A DNA stretch of 64,000 bases from contig NZ_BBRA01000001.1 in the NCBI RefSeq assembly GCF_000975035.1, positions 1,402,624 to 1,466,623 on the forward strand. The letters are read 5' to 3'. Of this stretch, positions 8,586 through 18,141 are shown piece by piece (positions within the stretch are counted from its first letter, which is position 1; each line of letters starts with the position of its first letter). Origin of the DNA: Demequina flava. GTDB taxonomy: Bacteria; Actinomycetota; Actinomycetes; Actinomycetales; Demequinaceae. The position numbers and the translations under genes are program-made. Under the pieces are notes generated by a model. That model did not search any database, was not told where the DNA came from, and worked only from the letters and a program-made list of their open reading frames with translations.

Positions 8586-9433
8586 GTAGGGCCGATGCCG
8601 GGGCACAGCGGGGATTCGAAGAACAGTGGGGTTTGCACGGCGTTACGGTGCGCTACGGAGACACCGTAGCTATCCGCGACATTGACCTACGCGCTGTGCC
8701 AGGTGAAGTTCACGCGGTCGTTGGCGGCGATGGTGCTGGCAAGACCACAGCCTTGCGCTGCCTCGCTGGCGCGGTGAACCCGTCGGAAGGTGAGGCAAGG
8801 TCGCCGGGCCGCCGCAGCATCGGCTTCATGCCTACGGCCGCTGGCGTGTGGGGTGACCTCAGCGTCGACGAGAACATCGCTTTCGTGGGCTCTGCCCAGA
8901 GCGTGACGGGCAAGGACTTCACGCAACGCAGAGGAGAGCTGCTCGAGGCCACGGGGCTCACGGGCGCGACCAAGCGCCTGGCGAAGCAACTGTCAGGCGG
9001 CATGCGCCAGAAGCTCGCGTTCTCGCTAGCAATGCTGCACCGACCCGACCTCTTGATCCTCGACGAGCCGAGCACCGGCGTAGACCCGGTCAGCCGCATC
9101 GACCTGTGGCGCATGATCTCGATCGCGACAGCGGAGGGCGCGGCCGTCGTGATGGCGACCACGTATTTGGACGAGGCCCAGCGCGCATCGCGCGTGCTCG
9201 CGCTTGACAGCGGCGAGACCCTCATCGAAGGTGCGCCCGACGAGGTGCTGACCCGCGTGCCCGGCCACGTCACCACGGTGGACACGCCTACGGACCGCGT
9301 GACTGCGTGGCGACGCGGACGCGTGTGGAAGCAGTGGTCGCCCGATGACCCGCCTGCCGGTCAGCCGCGCGTGGAGGACCTGGAGGACGCCATGGTGGCC
9401 GCAGGAATGGCAAAAGAGGCTGCACATGTCTGA
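8582..9433 (+). CDS. YbhF N-half-like ABC ATPase
   Basis: A 283-residue ATPase with Walker A GGDGAGKTT (about residue 48), signature LSGGMRQKLAFS and Walker B LLILDEPSTGVDP. Two catalytic features deviate: the Q-loop reads GFMPTAAGVW with Thr in place of Gln, and the switch region reads ATTYLDEA without the usual His. As I recall, the first half of E. coli YbhF likewise has SYLDEA. Translation starts at a GTG overlapping the permease stop. It carries an intact signature but a weakened ATP site, complementing the next gene. One copy of the GCCGATGC word (8591-8598) encodes A-D-A in its N-terminal extension. Confidence 0.88.
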   Translation: MSRADAGAQRGFEEQWGLHGVTVRYGDTVAIRDIDLRAVPGEVHAVVGGDGAGKTTALRCLAGAVNPSEGEARSPGRRSIGFMPTAAGVWGDLSVDENIAFVGSAQSVTGKDFTQRRGELLEATGLTGATKRLAKQLSGGMRQKLAFSLAMLHRPDLLILDEPSTGVDPVSRIDLWRMISIATAEGAAVVMATTYLDEAQRASRVLALDSGETLIEGAPDEVLTRVPGHVTTVDTPTDRVTAWRRGRVWKQWSPDDPPAGQPRVEDLEDAMVAAGMAKEAAHV

Positions 9434-10283
9434 GCCACTGTTGAGGGCGTCTCACGTGACGCGCACCTTTGGTCACTTCACAGCCGTGGATGACGTGTCC
9501 CTGACCGTGGAGCCAGGCGAGATTGTCGGCCTTCTGGGCGCCAACGGTGCAGGCAAGACCACGCTGATCCGCATGATTCTCGGACTCCTGCCCGCCAGTG
9601 AGGGCGACCTCGAACTCTTCGGCGCCGAGCCGTCCATCGAGACCCGCACCCGCCTGGGCTACGTGCCCCAGGGATTGGGCCTTTGGGACTCGCTCACATC
9701 GCGGGAGAACCTCGACTTCGTTGACGACGCGTACGGTGTCGCGTCCACCCCCATGCCGGACGCGCTCGCGGACTTGGCTGACCGCCCCGTGGGGCAGATC
9801 GGACTCGGATACCAACGCCAACTGGCCTTCGCCGCGGCACTCGGGCACGAGCCCGAGCTCCTGGTCCTGGACGAGCCGACCTCCGGAGTAGACCCGTTGT
9901 CACGCGCACGACTGTGGGACGCGATCCACGAGCGGGCCGATTCTGGCGTGGGGGTCCTCGTGACAACCCACTACATGCAGGAAGCGCAGCAGTGCGACCG
10001 GCTGGTCCTGATGTCTCAGGGCAAGCAGGTGGCGGCAGGCCAGGAGTCGGACATCATCGGCGACGCGGCCGCATTGGAAGTCGAGACCGATGACTGGCGC
10101 GCGACCTTTGCGGCGCTGTCTGACGCCGGACTGCTTGTATCTCTCGCGGGCACTCGCGTGCGCGTAGTCGACTCGGACGCCGATGCCGTCAGCAAGGCGC
10201 TGGCCGATGCCGGGATTCAAGGACAGCCAGAGCACGCCACCGCGACGCTCGAGGAAGCCATGGTGGTGCGAGAGCGCGCGTGA
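9426..10283 (+). CDS. YbhF C-half-like ABC ATPase
   Basis: A 285-residue ATPase with Walker A GANGAGKTT, an intact Q-loop (LGYVPQGLGLW), Walker B LVLDEPTSGVDP and switch His in VTTHYMQEA. Its signature is degenerate: IGLGYQRQ where LSGGQ is expected, the same kind of change as in the second half of YbhF. Together with the preceding ATPase it should make a heterodimer with one consensus and one degenerate site. ATG 9426 overlaps the preceding stop by 8 bp; an in-frame start at 9345 lies inside the previous gene and is rejected. The C-terminal ~80 residues after the ATPase core are variable. Confidence 0.88.
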   Translation: MSEPLLRASHVTRTFGHFTAVDDVSLTVEPGEIVGLLGANGAGKTTLIRMILGLLPASEGDLELFGAEPSIETRTRLGYVPQGLGLWDSLTSRENLDFVDDAYGVASTPMPDALADLADRPVGQIGLGYQRQLAFAAALGHEPELLVLDEPTSGVDPLSRARLWDAIHERADSGVGVLVTTHYMQEAQQCDRLVLMSQGKQVAAGQESDIIGDAAALEVETDDWRATFAALSDAGLLVSLAGTRVRVVDSDADAVSKALADAGIQGQPEHATATLEEAMVVRERA

Positions 10284-10382
10284 TGGTCTGGCTCTGCCTG
10301 TGGATACCCCACTGCGACATTTTCTCTGCTGGTAAGTTGTGCCGTGCGCGTGAGCGCATCAACAATCCTTAGAGGGGATGCC

Positions 10383-11633
10383 ATGACCGAGGACAAGCCC
10401 GTGAGCGGAAACAACAACGGCGCGATTCCGCCCGCAGCACCTACCCCGCCTCCGGCCGCTAATGCGAATCCGCCGGCAGCGCCCGCCGAGCAGTTTGCTG
10501 CGCAGCAGCCTGGAGGTACTGCGCCCGTGCCGCCCGCTGGTGCTCCTGTTCCCCCTGCCGGCGCTCCACAACCGCCTGCCCCCCAATACGGGCAGCCAGC
10601 GCCGCAGGCTCAGTACGGCGGTCAGCCTCCTGCGCCCGGTGCGCCCACTGGAGGCTCGGGAGGTGGCCCGGGTTGGATGCCCATCGTTGCGCTCGTCCTT
10701 GGTGTGATCGCGCTCTTGACGTCGTTCCTGGGCGCCTTCGCCTTTGTATCGTGGCTCTTTGCGCTTCCCGCCTTCGTCTTTGGTCTGATCGCGCTGATCA
10801 AGAAGGCTCCTCGCAAGGGGCTGTCGATCACGGCCCTAATTCTGAGTGTCGTCGCCTTCCTCATTTCGATCATCGTGTTCCTCATTGCTGTCGTGGGCGC
10901 GGTGGACGACGCGATTGCAGAGGACGAGGCGAATTCCGTCTCGGGTGGAACTCCCACCCCGGAGGAGACCACCGAAGACTCGGCAGATGACTCCACGACG
11001 GATGACTCGACTGCCGACTCGGCAGGTGGCGAGACCGACGACTCGGGCTCAGACGCTAGCGTTGCTGGCGACGCCACCCCACTTGAACTGGCCGAGGTCA
11101 CCGCCTGGTTCGACGAAGACTTCGAGTCGTGGGAGTACCTCGTCTTGATCGACAACACCAACACGGATTACGCCTGGATCGACACCTCCATCACGATCGA
11201 GGCCTTCGACGCTGACGGCGTTCTCTTGGCGGACGACTGGGCCTACGAGACAATCCTTCCCGACTCGACCTCTGCGATCACCGGCACGTTCTACGACGCC
11301 GGCACGACCGAGGTCACCGACGTTCAGGTCATCGTCGAGGACGAGCCGACAGACGTGTCCGGTCAGGAAATCGGATCGTTCACGGTCAGCGAGCCCGAGT
11401 TGTCGTCGGACGACTGGAGCTCGACCGCCGAGGGGACAGTCTCGTCCACATTCGTGGAAGACCAAGAGAGCGTGCAGATTATCGCGGTAGCGCGCAACGC
11501 CTCCGGCGAGGTCATCACCACTGATTGGGATCTCCTCAACCGTGTCCCGGCCGGCGGCACCGCCCGCTACGAGGTGTCCTTTTGGGACGTCCTGCCAGAC
11601 GACGCTGTCGTAGAGGTTTACGCGCAGCTGTAA
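10383..11633 (+). CDS. DUF4190-type membrane protein with extracellular FxLYD-like domain
   Basis: A 416-residue protein in four parts: a proline/alanine/glutamine-rich cytoplasmic tail (residues 1-95), two to three membrane spans with the GLIALIKKAPRKGLSITALILS core of DUF4190 (about 100-180), an acidic Ser/Thr/Asp-rich linker (about 185-230), and a C-terminal beta domain resembling FxLYD/DUF4352 domains (VLIDNTNTDYAWIDTSITIEA). This is a common actinobacterial architecture of unknown role at the cell envelope. ATG 10383 follows an AGAGGGG ribosome site and starts the low-complexity tail. It stands alone, closed by the hairpin at 11649-11686. Confidence 0.75.
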   Translation: MTEDKPVSGNNNGAIPPAAPTPPPAANANPPAAPAEQFAAQQPGGTAPVPPAGAPVPPAGAPQPPAPQYGQPAPQAQYGGQPPAPGAPTGGSGGGPGWMPIVALVLGVIALLTSFLGAFAFVSWLFALPAFVFGLIALIKKAPRKGLSITALILSVVAFLISIIVFLIAVVGAVDDAIAEDEANSVSGGTPTPEETTEDSADDSTTDDSTADSAGGETDDSGSDASVAGDATPLELAEVTAWFDEDFESWEYLVLIDNTNTDYAWIDTSITIEAFDADGVLLADDWAYETILPDSTSAITGTFYDAGTTEVTDVQVIVEDEPTDVSGQEIGSFTVSEPELSSDDWSSTAEGTVSSTFVEDQESVQIIAVARNASGEVITTDWDLLNRVPAGGTARYEVSFWDVLPDDAVVEVYAQL

Positions 11634-11648
11634 CGCTCATCGCGATTG

Positions 11649-11690
11649 CGCCGGTTTCGTCCCGTTTGTGCGGGGCGGAACCGGCGTTCT
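11649..11690 (+). terminator. rho-independent terminator
   Basis: An inverted repeat with arms from about 11649-11664 and 11671-11686 and a 6-base loop, followed by TTCTTGCTT. It lies 16 bp after the DUF4190 gene's stop and before the S9 peptidase. Confidence 0.7.
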
Positions 11691-11753
11691 TGCTTATCCT
11701 GAAGTTTGCTGCGGTGGCCACGCCCAGACGTACACACGGGTTACGGTGGAGGG

Positions 11754-13841
11754 GTGAGCGACTACTCATCCTTGACTTCATTCATTGCTATGCCGCGCGT
11801 CGAGGGGGTGGCCCTGTCCCCGGACGGTGAGTCCGCGATCCTCACCGTCGCGACGCTGTCCGCCGACGAGACCACCTACGAGCGTGCCCTGTGGCGCGTG
11901 CCGACCTCCGGCGACGGCGACCCCGTGCGCCTGACTCGCTCGGCCAAGGGTGAGGCCGGTGCCTCGGTCCTGTCCAATGGCGACGTGCTGTTCACCTCCG
12001 CGCGTCCCGGAGCCGGCGAAGACGACACCGCCCAGGTGTGGCTGCTGCCTGCTGGTGGCGGCGAGGCTCGCCCCGTGACGGCCCTGGCCGGCGGCGCGGG
12101 CGGCGTGACAGCGGTAGCGGCCGATGCCGAGGTCGCCGTGATCGCGGCAGGTCTCCTTCCGCAGGCCGCGGACATTGACGAGGACGCGAAGCTGCGCGCC
12201 GAGCGCACCAAGCGCAAGGTCAACGCCATCTGGCACGACTCGTATCCGATCCGCCACTGGGACCACGACCTGGGCCCTGACCACACGCACCTCTTCGACC
12301 TCGACCTTGGTGCATGGGCGCCCGAGGCGGCTAGCGCCCACGCGCCTGCCCCAAGCGACGGCGACGGCGACGGGTCGAACGAGGCGACCGAAGCATCGGC
12401 CCGCCCCTATCCCTCGCACCTTCCCCGCCCGGGCGACCTCACCCCGAACCCCCGCCGCTGGACCGACACGCCTGGCGTCGCGGTCAGCCCCGATGGCACG
12501 ACGGTCGTGGCGACCCTGCCCGTTGCCGAGGGGCGCTCGCAGCGCGTGGACCTCGTGCGCATCGACCGCTCCACGGGCGAGCACACCACCCTGCGCAGCG
12601 ACTCTCGCGTGGTCTACGGCGCACCCGTGTTCAGTCTGGATGGCGAGTACCTCGCCTACGTGCGTCAGCCAAAGTCGGACCCGAGCGGCCCCACGCAGCT
12701 CGAGATGTGGGTGTCCCGCCCCGACGGCACTGACGCCCGCCGCGTGGCCGAGCACTGGGACCGCTGGGCCAGCTCGCTGCAGTTCTCACACGACGGCGCT
12801 GCACTGATCGCGACCGCTGATGATGACGGCCGCGGACCCATCTTCCGCATCGACCTGACCTCCAACGAGGTCACGAAGGTCACGGGCGACGATGCGTCCT
12901 TCACCTCTGTGCGCGTGGACCGCGCCACCGGCACGATGGTCGCCCTGCGCGCCAACTTCCTGCGCCCCGCGCACCCAGTCCGCATCGACCTCGACGGCAC
13001 CGTCACGGAGCTGGCCACGCCTGCACCGGCCCCGGCCGCCAACGCCACGATGACCGATGTCGACACCACCGCCGAGGACGGCACGCGCGTGCGCGGCTGG
13101 CTCCTCACCCCGCCGGACGCATCCGCGGACAACCCGGCGCCGCTCCTGCTGTGGATCCACGGCGGCCCGCTGAACTCCTGGAACGCGTGGTCGTGGCGCT
13201 GGACGCCGGCGCTCGCGGTCGAGCGTGGCTACGCCGTGCTACTCCCTGACCCCGCGCTGTCCACCGGCTACGGGCTGGACTTCATCGCGCGCGGATGGAA
13301 CTCGTGGGGCCACAAGCCGTTCACGGACCTCATGTCGATCACCGATGCCGTCGAGGCGCGCCCGGAAGTCGACGAGTCCCGCACTGCGGCGATGGGCGGC
13401 TCCTTCGGCGGCTACATGGCCAACTGGGTCGCCGGCCACACGGACCGCTTCGATGCCGTCGTCACACACGCCAGCCTGTGGGCGCTCGACCAGTTCGGTC
13501 CCACCACGGACCACGCGGACTACTGGCAGTCGATCTTCACGCCCGAGGCCATGATTGAGCACTCGCCGCACCGCTCCGTGAAGGACATCTCGTCGCCGGT
13601 GCTGGTCATTCACGGCGACAAGGACTACCGCGTGCCGATCGGGGAGGGGCTACGTCTGTGGGCCGAGCTCGCCGAGCACTTCGTGGACGACAACGGCGAC
13701 ATGGATCACCGCTTCCTGTACTTCCCGGACGAGAACCACTGGATCCTCAAGCCCCAGCACGCGGTTGTTTGGTACGAGGCGGTCTTCTCATTCCTGTCCA
13801 AGCACGTGCTGGACGAGACTGACGACCTCCCCTACGCCTAA
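11754..13841 (+). CDS. S9-family prolyl oligopeptidase / acylaminoacyl peptidase
   Basis: A 695-residue serine peptidase. Residues 1-430 form a beta-propeller-like region (SPDGE, SPDGT repeats) and the C-terminal ~260 an alpha/beta-hydrolase domain. The nucleophile is in GGSFGGYMANW, the acid in HGDKDYRVP and the histidine in DENHW, in the order Ser-Asp-His; WIHGGP supplies the oxyanion segment. These enzymes cleave small peptides, often N-acylated ones, in the cytoplasm, and no signal peptide is seen. GTG 11754 follows GGAGGG; an upstream ATG at 11706 would add a non-conserved stretch. A linker of about 30 acidic/alanine residues near 185-215 contains a GCATCGGC word. Confidence 0.9.
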   Translation: MSDYSSLTSFIAMPRVEGVALSPDGESAILTVATLSADETTYERALWRVPTSGDGDPVRLTRSAKGEAGASVLSNGDVLFTSARPGAGEDDTAQVWLLPAGGGEARPVTALAGGAGGVTAVAADAEVAVIAAGLLPQAADIDEDAKLRAERTKRKVNAIWHDSYPIRHWDHDLGPDHTHLFDLDLGAWAPEAASAHAPAPSDGDGDGSNEATEASARPYPSHLPRPGDLTPNPRRWTDTPGVAVSPDGTTVVATLPVAEGRSQRVDLVRIDRSTGEHTTLRSDSRVVYGAPVFSLDGEYLAYVRQPKSDPSGPTQLEMWVSRPDGTDARRVAEHWDRWASSLQFSHDGAALIATADDDGRGPIFRIDLTSNEVTKVTGDDASFTSVRVDRATGTMVALRANFLRPAHPVRIDLDGTVTELATPAPAPAANATMTDVDTTAEDGTRVRGWLLTPPDASADNPAPLLLWIHGGPLNSWNAWSWRWTPALAVERGYAVLLPDPALSTGYGLDFIARGWNSWGHKPFTDLMSITDAVEARPEVDESRTAAMGGSFGGYMANWVAGHTDRFDAVVTHASLWALDQFGPTTDHADYWQSIFTPEAMIEHSPHRSVKDISSPVLVIHGDKDYRVPIGEGLRLWAELAEHFVDDNGDMDHRFLYFPDENHWILKPQHAVVWYEAVFSFLSKHVLDETDDLPYA

Positions 13842-13916
13842 CCCCCCCTTTTCCCCTGGCCGTACATACACGGCGGGGTTTCGGGCTTCGCGCGGCCCTG
13901 GCCGTAGCTTTTCGGC

Positions 13917-13967
13917 GGGCCGATGCAGTGGTGACGCCAGAGATACCCGTGACCACAGCATCGGCTC
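13917..13967. repeat. inverted pair of the GCCGATGC repeat forming a hairpin
   Basis: GGGCCGATGC followed by AGTGGT at 13917-13932 faces ACCACAGCATCGGC at 13952-13965. The arms pair over 14 bp with one mismatch across a 19-base loop. It lies in the gap between the convergent S9 peptidase and acs genes, together with a separate terminator. Confidence 0.75.
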
Positions 13968-13998
13968 TCCCCGGCATGAGGCGGGAGCCGCACACAGC

Positions 13999-14040
13999 AC
14001 AGCGCCGGCACCCCCTGAGGAGAAGGGGAGCCGGCGCTGT
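13999..14040. terminator. strong hairpin terminator between convergent genes
   Basis: Perfect 11-bp GC-rich arms (13999-14009 and 14030-14040) with a further inner CCCC/GGGG pairing. It sits 16 bp from the end of acs and 158 bp past the S9 peptidase and can serve both directions, although no long T-run follows. Confidence 0.75.
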
Positions 14041-14055
14041 CTCGTGAGGTGCGGG

Positions 14056-16053
14056 TCAGTCGTCGTCGGCCTGACCGGACTCCATTCCGTCGCGGATAGC
14101 CGCCATCACGGTGGCATCTGCCAGTGTGGTGACGTCCCCTACCTCGCGGTGCTCTGCGACATCACGGAGCAGGCGCCGCATGATCTTGCCCGAGCGCGTC
14201 TTCGGGACTTCCTTGACCACGAGCACGGTGCGCGGCTTGGCCAGTGCACCGATCTCGCGCTTGACCTGCTCGCGCAGTTCCTGAGCGATCTCGTGGTTGG
14301 AGTGGTTTGCGCCGTCGGAGTCGTCGCCGATCACGACGAACGCGGCAACGGCCTGGCCGGTGGTCTCGTCCTTTGCGCCCACGACCGCGGCCTCAACGAC
14401 CCAGGGGTGAGCGACCAGCGCGGACTCAATCTCCGTGGTCGACAGGCGGTGGCCGGACACGTTCATGACGTCGTCGACGCGGCCCATGAGCCAGATGTCG
14501 CCGTCATCGTCACGCTTGGCGCCGTCACCCGCGAAGTACAGGCCCTTGAAGCGGCTCCAGTAGGTCTCCTGGTAGCGCTCTTGGTCGCCCCAGACGCCAC
14601 GCAGCATCGATGGCCACGGCTGGTCAAGGACGAGGTAGCCGCCGCGACCGGGGCCAACCTCGTTGCCGTCGTCGTCGATCACTGCAGCGGAAACGCCAGG
14701 AAGTGCCACCTGAGCAGATCCCGGCTTGGTCGCCGTGACTCCCGGCAGGGGAGCGATCATGATCGAACCGGTCTCCGTCTGCCACCAGGTGTCCACGATC
14801 GGGCACTTGTCGCCACCGATGACACGGCGGTACCACATCCATGCTTCGGGGTTGATGGGCTCTCCCACCGATCCGAGCAGTCGTAGCGAGGACAGGTCGA
14901 ACTTGTTCGGGATCGCCTCGCCCCACTTCATGAACATGCGGATCGCGGTGGGCGCGGTGTAGAAGATCGAGACCTTGTACTTCTCGATGATCTCCCACCA
15001 GCGACCCTCGTGCGGAGCGTTCGGGACGCCTTCGTACAGCACCTGGGTAGCGCCGTTAATCATGGGGCCGTAGACGATGTACGAGTGGCCGGTGATCCAG
15101 CCCACGTCCGCGGAGCACCAGTAGACGTCCGTGTCCGGCTTGAGGTCGAACACGACGCGGTGCGTGTAGCTCGCGCCGGTGAGGTAACCGCCGGTGGTGT
15201 GGAACAGGCCCTTGGGACTGCCGGTGGTGCCGGAGGTGTAGAGGATGAACAGCGGGTGCTCGGCCTCGACCATGACGGGCGTGTGCTCGTCTGAGGCTGG
15301 CTCGACGACGTCGTGCCACCAGATGTCGCGACCTTCGGTCCAGTCCGTGTCCTGTCCGGTGCGCTTGATGGTCAGGACGTGCTCGACCGACTCCGCTTCC
15401 GTGGGATTGGCCTCCGACGGCGCCAACGCGGCGTCGACCAGCGGCTTTAGGGCAAGGTGCGAACCGCGGCGGTTACCACCGTCGGCCGTGATGACCAGCT
15501 TGGCCTCGGCATCGTCGATGCGCTGACGCAGGCTATCGGAGGAGAAGCCACCGAACACGACCGAGTGAATCGCGCCGATGCGCGCGCAAGCAAGCATCGA
15601 TACGACAGCTTCGGGGATTTGGGGCAGGTAGATGGCGACGCGGTCGCCCTTGGTGAGGCCAAGTGACTCGAGGGCATTGGCGGCCTTCGAGACCTCGCGC
15701 TGCATGTCTGCGTACGTGAGGGTGCGGGTGTCGCCCGGCTCGCCCTCGAAGTAGAAGGCGACGCGGTCGCCGCGGCCCTCGCGAACGTGGCGGTCCACAG
15801 CGTTGTCGCAGGCGTTCAGGGTGCCGTCTGCGAACCAGCGCGCCACAGGGGCGTTGGACCAGTCGAGGGTTTCAGTGAAAGGCGTGTCCCAGTGCAGGTG
15901 TTGTGCCTGGTCACTCCAGAAACCGAGGCGGTCTGCCGCGGCCTGGGTGTAGAGATCTGCCTGGGCGTTGGCCTGGGCAGCGAAGTCGGGAGACGGCGGG
16001 AACGACCGCGTCTCGGTGGACAAGTTCTCGATAGTTTGGGCATCGTTGACCAT
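14056..16053 (-). CDS. acs: acetyl-CoA synthetase
   Basis: A 665-residue AMP-forming acetate:CoA ligase, the usual full length. The adenylate motif [11 protein letters not shown] lies near residue 271, the acetate-pocket tryptophan in WWQTETGS near residue 424, the hinge region in [14 protein letters not shown], and the C-terminal [11 protein letters not shown] carries the lysine that protein acetylation switches off. It activates free acetate for the TCA cycle and lipid synthesis. The start MVNDAQT agrees with the family N-terminus. It is a single gene with its own upstream region; a GTTTGTTAGG word is repeated just ahead of it (16066-16075 and 16102-16111). Confidence 0.97.
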   Translation of the reverse strand: MVNDAQTIENLSTETRSFPPSPDFAAQANAQADLYTQAAADRLGFWSDQAQHLHWDTPFTETLDWSNAPVARWFADGTLNACDNAVDRHVREGRGDRVAFYFEGEPGDTRTLTYADMQREVSKAANALESLGLTKGDRVAIYLPQIPEAVVSMLACARIGAIHSVVFGGFSSDSLRQRIDDAEAKLVITADGGNRRGSHLALKPLVDAALAPSEANPTEAESVEHVLTIKRTGQDTDWTEGRDIWWHDVVEPASDEHTPVMVEAEHPLFILYTSGTTGSPKGLFHTTGGYLTGASYTHRVVFDLKPDTDVYWCSADVGWITGHSYIVYGPMINGATQVLYEGVPNAPHEGRWWEIIEKYKVSIFYTAPTAIRMFMKWGEAIPNKFDLSSLRLLGSVGEPINPEAWMWYRRVIGGDKCPIVDTWWQTETGSIMIAPLPGVTATKPGSAQVALPGVSAAVIDDDGNEVGPGRGGYLVLDQPWPSMLRGVWGDQERYQETYWSRFKGLYFAGDGAKRDDDGDIWLMGRVDDVMNVSGHRLSTTEIESALVAHPWVVEAAVVGAKDETTGQAVAAFVVIGDDSDGANHSNHEIAQELREQVKREIGALAKPRTVLVVKEVPKTRSGKIMRRLLRDVAEHREVGDVTTLADATVMAAIRDGMESGQADDD

Positions 16054-16065
16054 GCGCTCACTCTA

Positions 16066-16111
16066 GTTTGTTAGGAAAGTTTCGTAAACTCTCGACCAGG
16101 GGTTTGTTAGG
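16066..16111. repeat. direct repeat upstream of acs
   Basis: GTTTGTTAGG occurs at 16066-16075 and again at 16102-16111, 36 bp apart, with a GAAAGTTTCGTAAAC semi-palindrome between. The first copy begins 12 bp ahead of the acs start on the minus strand, so these could be regulator sites. No regulator is identified. Confidence 0.4.
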
Positions 16112-16280
16112 TGCCCTGGTAGAAGCGCAATCGAGGCTTCGGGCATGCAACGTTTCGAGTGATTTCGCCGGTTTCGGCGTTGCTCACGGAGCCGCTAGCA
16201 GGAGTGTTAGGCCGGTGCTCACCGCGCGGCCACGATGGCTCACCGCGCGCCCGGGCCCCATCCGTGTGACGATGATTTGC

Positions 16281-16556
16281 ATGAGCACACCAGAGGGATA
16301 CGACTACCGAGCTCGCACCAATGGCGAGGTGGCGATCTTCCATCACGGCAAGCTCGCCAAGATGATGCGCGATGAGGAAGCACAGGAGTTCCTCGACGCC
16401 ATGAAGGACGGCGACGCGCAAGAGGTCATGGGCCGCTTCGCGGGATTCGACGGGCAGACTCAGCGCCCGGGCACTGGACCGCAGTCGGGGACGGATGCGC
16501 TCCACGGCAACGGCGAGGCCCACGCCCAGAAGGACTTCCGCCGCAAGACTGGCTGA
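16281..16556 (+). CDS. small hypothetical protein
   Basis: Ninety-one residues, hydrophilic, with an N-terminal YDYRARTNGEVAIFHHGK stretch and a Gly/Gln-rich tail. Not recognised. ATG 16281 is the first start giving plausible protein sequence; an in-frame start at 16068 would run into the acs upstream region. The fairly even codon use and the helical MMRDEEAQEFLDAMKDGD segment suggest a real gene. It is convergent with the GNAT gene 33 bp away. Confidence 0.55.
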   Translation: MSTPEGYDYRARTNGEVAIFHHGKLAKMMRDEEAQEFLDAMKDGDAQEVMGRFAGFDGQTQRPGTGPQSGTDALHGNGEAHAQKDFRRKTG

Positions 16557-16589
16557 GGGCTCACCTCTTGACCGGTGGCGACCCGGGCA

Positions 16590-17054
16590 TCAGTCAGCGT
16601 CGAGGCTGAGCGTCATGAATCTACTGTGCGGGTCGACGGAGTAGCCCGCGAAGGGTTCGCAGTCGAGGAACCCGTGTCGTGAATAGAGCCGATGCGCGGG
16701 ATAGAAATTCGTGTCCGTCCCGGTTTCTAAGCTCACCGCAGCGTAGCCGCGCGCTACGGCAGTTGCCAGGAGTTCGTTGAGGATGGCAGTGGCGACGCCC
16801 TTGCCTAGGGCTTCGGTTGCCGTCTTCATTGATTTGATCTCACCATGCGTAGGGTCGAGTTCTTTGAGTGCCCCGATGCCCAATAGTGTCGGGCCCTTCC
16901 AGGCCGTCCGCACAGTGACGTTCGTCTCGCGCAGCGATTCGATCGGCAAAGCGTGCACCGAGTCTGCCGGTGAGGTTGAGTGCATCGCGTCGAGGTGTGC
17001 GGTGAGTAGCGCATGGACCTCTGGCCGGGTGAGGTCGTCGATCGCAATCAGCAT
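16590..17054 (-). CDS. GNAT-family N-acetyltransferase
   Basis: A 154-residue acetyltransferase. The acetyl-CoA-binding segment is visible as EALGKGVATAILNELLATAVARGY (about residues 80-103), followed by the VSLETGTDTNFYPAHRLYSRHGF strand-helix region typical of GNAT motif B. MHGEIKSMK-like residues occur before the CoA loop (GEIKSMKTATEALG). These enzymes acetylate small molecules or peptides; substrate unknown. ATG 17054 is chosen because the frame further upstream is Arg/Ser-rich noise. It starts 25 bp after the end of the next minus-strand gene, so the two may be co-transcribed. Confidence 0.85.
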   Translation of the reverse strand: MLIAIDDLTRPEVHALLTAHLDAMHSTSPADSVHALPIESLRETNVTVRTAWKGPTLLGIGALKELDPTHGEIKSMKTATEALGKGVATAILNELLATAVARGYAAVSLETGTDTNFYPAHRLYSRHGFLDCEPFAGYSVDPHSRFMTLSLDAD

Positions 17055-17079
17055 GAGTCCGCCTCGCTGGTGCTTGCGC

Positions 17080-18012
17080 TTAATTGACCGTGAAGGTGAA
17101 GGCTTCCGAGATCGCGACGACCGGCTCGTCGTCGACGATGTAAGACTCCGGCACATCCCGCTCGAGTAGCTCCATCAGCACGTCCTGTGGCACGTCGCAC
17201 AAGAGTTCAGTACCGCCGTCCGGCGTCTCATTCTCACTGCAATAGGGCTGGATTGCGGGGTCATCCGCGAGCGGTGAGTAGCCCGCTGTGTACTGCAGGA
17301 GCGCGAGGTCGGTGATGCCCTCCTCGGCGAGCTTGCGCGCCACGGCTGCCTGCTCGCCCACGATGATGGGCGTCCACGCGTAGACCTTGTACTCCCCTGC
17401 GGGCAGAGCCTGGTTCTCCTGCTCAAATTCCGCGGCCTTCTCATACTGAGCGGCGATCTCGTCCTCGGTCGCGTTCTCCCAGTCGAAGTCGCCCAGAATC
17501 GCGTCGAGGTCACCGGCCACGTCGCACAGCGAAGCTCCAGACATTTGCAGCGTGGCGCCAGGCGCGGTGTCGTGATCCTCGGTCGTGACGAAGAGTTCGG
17601 GCGCAAACTCGGTGCCCCAGTCGGGAGTGACCACGACGTCGTCGCGAGTCACGATCACTTGGCCCTCCTGTGCAAGGAACGCCGTCACGCCTTCGAGGTC
17701 TGAGGTGAAGGCGACATGCACGGAAGCGCCGTCGTCATCGGTGGCGACATCGACGACCGGCATGACGTGATTGCCGCGCGTGGCCTGCGCCGTCCACTCC
17801 TCGCCGCACGCGGGCGGGGTGAACAGGTCGGCACCCTCAGCGGCGACCTGGGACAAGTCGAACGTCAGGGGAACGGTGGCTCCGGCGGGCTCTCCGCCAG
17901 CCGATGCATCGGTCTCGTCAGGTGCGAACAAGTACTTCACGCCGTACCAACCCACGGCCGCAGAGGCTCCGGCGATCGCGACGGCTCCGACCACCATGAG
18001 GGCCTTGTTCAT
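17080..18012 (-). CDS. hypothetical single-span exported protein
   Basis: A 310-residue protein with an N-terminal membrane anchor (MNKALMVVGAVAIAGASAAVGWY, residues 1-25) and an acidic extracytoplasmic part with four or more Cys that could form disulfides. No family recognised. ATG 18012 is used rather than one 24 bp upstream because it directly precedes the anchor. Low Lys and high Asp/Glu/Ala content is typical for exported actinobacterial proteins. Confidence 0.6.
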   Translation of the reverse strand: MNKALMVVGAVAIAGASAAVGWYGVKYLFAPDETDASAGGEPAGATVPLTFDLSQVAAEGADLFTPPACGEEWTAQATRGNHVMPVVDVATDDDGASVHVAFTSDLEGVTAFLAQEGQVIVTRDDVVVTPDWGTEFAPELFVTTEDHDTAPGATLQMSGASLCDVAGDLDAILGDFDWENATEDEIAAQYEKAAEFEQENQALPAGEYKVYAWTPIIVGEQAAVARKLAEEGITDLALLQYTAGYSPLADDPAIQPYCSENETPDGGTELLCDVPQDVLMELLERDVPESYIVDDEPVVAISEAFTFTVN

Positions 18013-18141
18013 CGCTTGCCTATCCTCCCGGCGCATGCGCGCGCCCCGTCTTGCCGTGTGGTGTGAGGCATAAGGATACGTGCCGGATATGTCCGGTGTG
18101 TATCGCTCACGGCGCTCCTGTACGCCCCACGTTCAGGCGCC

